This document shows, in pieces, positions 60,687-64,000 of a stretch of 64,000 bases of DNA; within the stretch, counting starts at the first letter, position 1, and each line of letters begins with the position of its first letter. The notes beneath the pieces are model-generated. The model did not search any database, was not told the origin of the DNA, and saw nothing but the letters and a program-made list of their open reading frames with translations. The position numbers and the translations under genes were made by a program. The stretch lies in NCBI RefSeq assembly GCF_017254915.1, contig NZ_JAFKCT010000001.1, forward strand, positions 558,001 through 622,000, written 5' to 3'. This DNA is from Algoriphagus oliviformis. GTDB lineage: Bacteria > Bacteroidota > Bacteroidia > Cytophagales > Cyclobacteriaceae.

Positions 60687-61838
60687 ATGAATAAGCTACT
60701 GATTTTCTCCATTGTCCTAGCCGTCGCCGCTTGCGGTTCCAAAAAGCAGTCTGATGGAGCTAGCCAAACTCGGGACTTTTCTTTCTCCCTGGATACCGTC
60801 AGGATTGATGCCGGTGAGGACTTCATCCATGTCAATTGGAACCTAATGGCGTCGGATCTCACCTCGGACGGCCGGTACCTCTACAACTTCCGCACCGGTG
60901 CCAGCGAACCTGCACTGGAACTCATCAATCTGGAAAGTGGCAAGTTGGAAAAGGTCATTCCCATCTCCCTCGATGGGCCAAATCGCATCCGTTCGCCCTA
61001 CATAAGTCAGGTTTATCCGCAGGATGACGGGAACTTCTTTCTGTCTGATGGCTATGAGCTTTGCCTTTTTGACCAGGCGGGTACCAAACTCTTTGCGCTA
61101 AGCTATGCCGAGCATGATTTTGAGGGGGAAAAGCTGCCTGCAGACATGCGGATTACACTCCAAGAGACCCTTTCGTCCGACGGAGAGACCCTAGTCACCC
61201 TCTACGGCGATCAGGCTTTGGAGAAGTCTCCCTTCGGAGTGGCTGTGTTTGATCTTGAAAAGCGACAGTTCACTTATACGCCACTGGATGTTTTCAGGGA
61301 ATTGGATCCCTACCGGGTCAGTATCTATCGTGATGGGATGGCAGTGGGTGGAAAGTTTGCCGCGATCAGATTAATGTTGAAAAACGACAGCCTGATATTC
61401 TCGAACAGTGCCAAAAACGAGGTCGGATTTTATGATTTGAAGGCCGACTCGCTTTCCAAAAAGCGCTTTTCGAGTCAATACACCAGCTCGGAAGCTACTC
61501 CAAACGCCAGCAATCGGGTGGAGACCGATCAGGAGTACGAGCAACTGCTCAAAAAAACCAACCAGGACGTGACCTACGGCCGCTTCTTTTTCGACGAGCA
61601 AAACCAAGTTTACTGGCGCTTTGCCAAGGAGATGGATCGAATGACCGGGGACTCGGAGGTGTATAAGACTGTCTTGACGGCTTTTGATCCCGACTTCAAC
61701 CAACTGTCGGAAAAGCTGCTTTCGGAAGACTTTGTCCTTCCCTCCAAATATTTCGTCCGAAATGGGATGATCTATACCTTTTTGAATGAAGAGGATGAAG
61801 TGGCCTTTGTGCGGATTATCCCGGAGTTTGGTTCTTAG
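60687..61838 (+). CDS. DUF4221 lipoprotein, paralog 5 of 5
   Basis: 383 aa from ATG 60687. Lipobox LAVAAC; the motif here is FDEQNQVYWRFA and the C-terminus diverges (NEEDEVAFVRIIPEF). It is the most divergent of the later copies. The stop codon overlaps that of the convergent HD gene (61835-61838). Confidence 0.88.
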   Translation: MNKLLIFSIVLAVAACGSKKQSDGASQTRDFSFSLDTVRIDAGEDFIHVNWNLMASDLTSDGRYLYNFRTGASEPALELINLESGKLEKVIPISLDGPNRIRSPYISQVYPQDDGNFFLSDGYELCLFDQAGTKLFALSYAEHDFEGEKLPADMRITLQETLSSDGETLVTLYGDQALEKSPFGVAVFDLEKRQFTYTPLDVFRELDPYRVSIYRDGMAVGGKFAAIRLMLKNDSLIFSNSAKNEVGFYDLKADSLSKKRFSSQYTSSEATPNASNRVETDQEYEQLLKKTNQDVTYGRFFFDEQNQVYWRFAKEMDRMTGDSEVYKTVLTAFDPDFNQLSEKLLSEDFVLPSKYFVRNGMIYTFLNEEDEVAFVRIIPEFGS

Positions 61839-62416
61839 GCCAGCCCCAGTCGTTTCTTCACCTTGAGCAGGTTTTCCTGTTTTTTGGGTTCGCGGTGGAT
61901 GCGACAGTATTCGGTGTGGTAGTGGTGCTTTTGCATAAAGACCAGCTGCAGCTCATCCCAAGCCTGCTCGGTAAAGTCCGGGTTGAAGTGCTTCAGCTCT
62001 TGGAAGAGCGTGTGTCCGATCTGGTCAAAAAGTTCGGTGCCCAAGTACTCCAGGTCGGCGTCCGCCAGGATATTTTCCAGATGGGTTTTGGGGCTTTGGG
62101 GGATCTTGGTGGCTAGGATCATGCCGTAGATCTTGTCCAGCTTGTCGGCACTGTAGTCTTGGGAAAGATAGGATTCGGCGATTTTGCAGCCCTTTTCCTC
62201 ATGGTCCTTGGGATTGTCTATGAATCCCGTGTCGTGGAAAAGCGCAGCGAGTTTCAGGAGCTCCAGGTCTTTTTCCCCGACCTCGGACTGCATGGCCAGA
62301 AAGATCGCCTGGTCCAATACGTAGGCGGTGTGTCCCAGATTGTGGTAGGTGAGGTGCTGCGGCAGTTTTGCCAGGATGTCCCGATAGACCGTGTGTTGGA
62401 TTTCTTCAAAAACCAT
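61835..62416 (-). CDS. HD-domain phosphohydrolase-like protein
   Basis: 193 aa. LLKLAALFHDTGFIDNPKDHEEKG gives the H...HD metal site of the HD superfamily. Such proteins are often phosphodiesterases or nucleotidases. Its ATG overlaps the stop of the YitT gene (TGATG), so the two are coupled. Confidence 0.9.
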   Translation of the reverse strand: MVFEEIQHTVYRDILAKLPQHLTYHNLGHTAYVLDQAIFLAMQSEVGEKDLELLKLAALFHDTGFIDNPKDHEEKGCKIAESYLSQDYSADKLDKIYGMILATKIPQSPKTHLENILADADLEYLGTELFDQIGHTLFQELKHFNPDFTEQAWDELQLVFMQKHHYHTEYCRIHREPKKQENLLKVKKRLGLA

Positions 62417-63312
62417 CAGCTGTGCTTTTTACCGACCCTCTTGATTACCCCTCCCTTCACTTCCTTGATCGTCTGCACGTAAAAGAAGGCCTTAGGGTCT
62501 ATGTGTTGGATTGCCTCTTTCATTCGGTGTACTTCCAGCCTGGTGACCACCGTCATGATGATGTCGCAGGGATGCTTGATGTGGAACGTATCGGGAAGAT
62601 AGCCCCTTTCGCCCTTATATACAGAGATCGCCTTGCCAAATTCCTTCACGATCAGCTCTTTCACCTTCTCCTCCTCGCGGGAAATCACCGTCAGCGCGGT
62701 GTATTCCTCAAAGCCCTCCACCACGTAGTCGGTCATCTTGATCGCCGTATAGTAGGTCAGGATGGAATACATGGCAGGTTCTATGCCAAAAAAGACCGCC
62801 GCAAACAGGAAGATGAGCGAATTGAGAAAGACGGTGATCTCTCCGGCGGACAGGGGGGAGTTTTTCTGCACAAACTCCGTGATCACTTCAAATCCGTCGA
62901 TCAACCCCCCGCCCCGGATAATCAGGCCAATCCCCACGCCCATGAGTATGCCTCCAAAGACGGCCGTCAAGACCAAATCCTTGGTCACGGCATCGCGCAG
63001 GGGCAAGAGCTCCAGCACGACCACCAGCAAAAAGATCGAAAAGGTGGACTGTACCGCAAAGGTCTTCCCTATTTTTTGCCAGCCCAAGATCAGAAAGGGC
63101 ATGTTGATCACCACGAGGAGCAGGTTGAGGTTGATGCCAAAGTGGAGGTTGACGATGATGGCAATGCCCGTCACGCCTCCGTCGAGGAAGGCATTGGGAA
63201 GCAGGAAATACTTCAGCGAGAGCGCAGCGCAGAAGACTCCGGCGACCAGGTAAAAAATGGAAATGGGATCGACGACTGCCCGCCAGTCAATCTTTTGTTT
63301 GAAACTGCTCAT
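62416..63312 (-). CDS. YitT family membrane protein (DUF161/DUF2179)
   Basis: 298 aa: about five to six membrane helices (residues 15-190; FLLPNAFLDGGVTGIAIIV is the family hallmark), then a cytoplasmic DUF2179 domain with TALTVISREEEKVKELI. The exact role of YitT proteins is not established. A long opposite-strand ORF of 327 aa lies across this gene and is considered a shadow. Confidence 0.93.
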   Translation of the reverse strand: MSSFKQKIDWRAVVDPISIFYLVAGVFCAALSLKYFLLPNAFLDGGVTGIAIIVNLHFGINLNLLLVVINMPFLILGWQKIGKTFAVQSTFSIFLLVVVLELLPLRDAVTKDLVLTAVFGGILMGVGIGLIIRGGGLIDGFEVITEFVQKNSPLSAGEITVFLNSLIFLFAAVFFGIEPAMYSILTYYTAIKMTDYVVEGFEEYTALTVISREEEKVKELIVKEFGKAISVYKGERGYLPDTFHIKHPCDIIMTVVTRLEVHRMKEAIQHIDPKAFFYVQTIKEVKGGVIKRVGKKHS

Positions 63313-63454
63313 TCAGGAACTCTTAAAACCGAAATCTTAGTGGGAAGATAATTTCTTTAAAATTTAAACAAAAAGCCAAGCCGCCCAAGCATGGATCCGA
63401 GAATTGGTCAAGAAAAGCAGTTTGCGAAGGCATTTGTGGGCGAGGCTTCACCCT

Positions 63455-64000
63455 TCAGTCCAGACGGGGAAGGCTCAGCTTGTACTTCATGGCAATCAGT
63501 CGGATGGCGATGATCAGGGACATGGAGATGAGCAGGTTGTAGTTGCGCTCTAGGCCCAGGTACTCCATGGTAGCGTAGAAGATCGCGCCGACGAGGCAGG
63601 CGGAGGCATAGATTTCCTTGCGGAAAAGAATGGGGATTTCATTGGTCAGCGTATCGCGGATCACTCCGCCCATCACGGCCGAAAACATTCCCATGATGGC
63701 GGCGATTTCCGGTCGGACGCCCAGACTGAGCGCCTTTTCCACGCCCAGCACGGTGAAAAAGCCTATCCCTATCGTGTCGAAGAGGAAGAAAGTGCGTCTG
63801 AGTTTGCTCAGCAGGTTGGGAAAGACAAAGGCTGCCAGAATACCGGCCAGGATGGCATAGAGCACATGGATGTCGCCGATCCAGACCAGCGGATAGGCGT
63901 CTAGGAGTATGTCGCGCAAGGTACCGCCTCCGATGGCGGTGATGAACCCGGTAAAGCCCGCGCCGAAGAGGTCGTGTTCCTTTTCCCGGATAGCCAGCGC
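63455..64000 (-). CDS. TRIC/YicG-type cation channel family protein (partial)
   Basis: At least 181 aa are encoded, and the gene runs past the window end; the in-frame residues before 63919 continue the family pattern (GFTGFITAIGGGTLRDILL), so the TTG there is an internal Leu. Repeated LGVxxxxxA and GGVIRDTL segments with seven membrane helices match the bacterial trimeric intracellular cation channel (UPF0126). The two GGG-x-x-RD motifs belong to the inverted three-helix repeats. Confidence 0.92.
   Translation of the reverse strand, partial: ALAIREKEHDLFGAGFTGFITAIGGGTLRDILLDAYPLVWIGDIHVLYAILAGILAAFVFPNLLSKLRRTFFLFDTIGIGFFTVLGVEKALSLGVRPEIAAIMGMFSAVMGGVIRDTLTNEIPILFRKEIYASACLVGAIFYATMEYLGLERNYNLLISMSLIIAIRLIAMKYKLSLPRLD

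Overview
The window looks like a piece of a Bacteroidota chromosome, most likely order Cytophagales (Cyclobacteriaceae-like). This is inferred from promoters of the TTG-N19-TAnnTTTG type, the many Cys-lipobox lipoproteins including DUF4221 proteins, a long (1126 aa) SecA, RES/Xre and HEPN/MNT modules, GxxExxY and DUF4143 genes with palindromic repeats, and a Bacteroidota-style ebo cluster. No rRNA, CRISPR array, phage or IS transposase was seen. Four tRNA genes are present.

Left end (1-7280): positions 1-431 carry an AT-rich tract and a cluster of near-consensus DnaA boxes, a good candidate for the replication origin. Two parS-like ParB sites lie at 4876-4938 between mnmG (gidA) and ybeY, which fits an origin-proximal location. 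A leftward gene run covers a lipoprotein, a methyltransferase, MnmG, YbeY, an RsbW-like kinase, exonuclease III, a small conserved protein and an AhpD-like protein.

7361-25130 is mainly housekeeping: ComF, a DinB/BstA-like protein, an SDR, a thioesterase, a SpoU methyltransferase, MutS, a PAS-LuxR regulator, tRNA-Gly and tRNA-Leu, a MazG-like protein, an exported SOD, DapF, SecA, a SPOR lipoprotein, an M20 amidohydrolase, an S1/P1 nuclease and a RES/Xre toxin-antitoxin pair. 25206-37741 mixes core genes (DsbD-like, M20 dipeptidase, UvrA, PnuC plus nicotinamide riboside kinase) with accessory pieces: a GxxExxY gene broken by one stop codon, a DUF4143 ATPase whose start lies in a duplicated palindrome, ParDE, and a HEPN/MNT pair between two direct repeats that copy the 3' end of uvrA.

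37750-48637 holds a hemicellulose set (two GH43 enzymes, an aldose 1-epimerase, a CE15-type glucuronoyl esterase), a second HEPN/MNT (HepT/MntA) pair, an M28 peptidase, an acetyltransferase and a solitary VapB antitoxin.

48805-56056 is the most interesting block: a complete ebo cluster (EboA, TatD-like EboB, UbiA-like EboC, dehydroquinate-synthase-like EboD, TIM-barrel EboE, phosphatase-like EboF). In cyanobacteria the ebo genes are linked to moving a scytonemin precursor to the periplasm; no scytonemin or other recognisable biosynthetic genes are here, so its substrate is unknown. A 616-bp repeat-filled spacer separates eboE from eboF. It is followed by five tandem DUF4221 lipoprotein paralogs (56120-61838) with stretches of near-identical DNA, then an HD phosphohydrolase, a YitT-family protein and a TRIC/YicG-type membrane protein cut by the window end.
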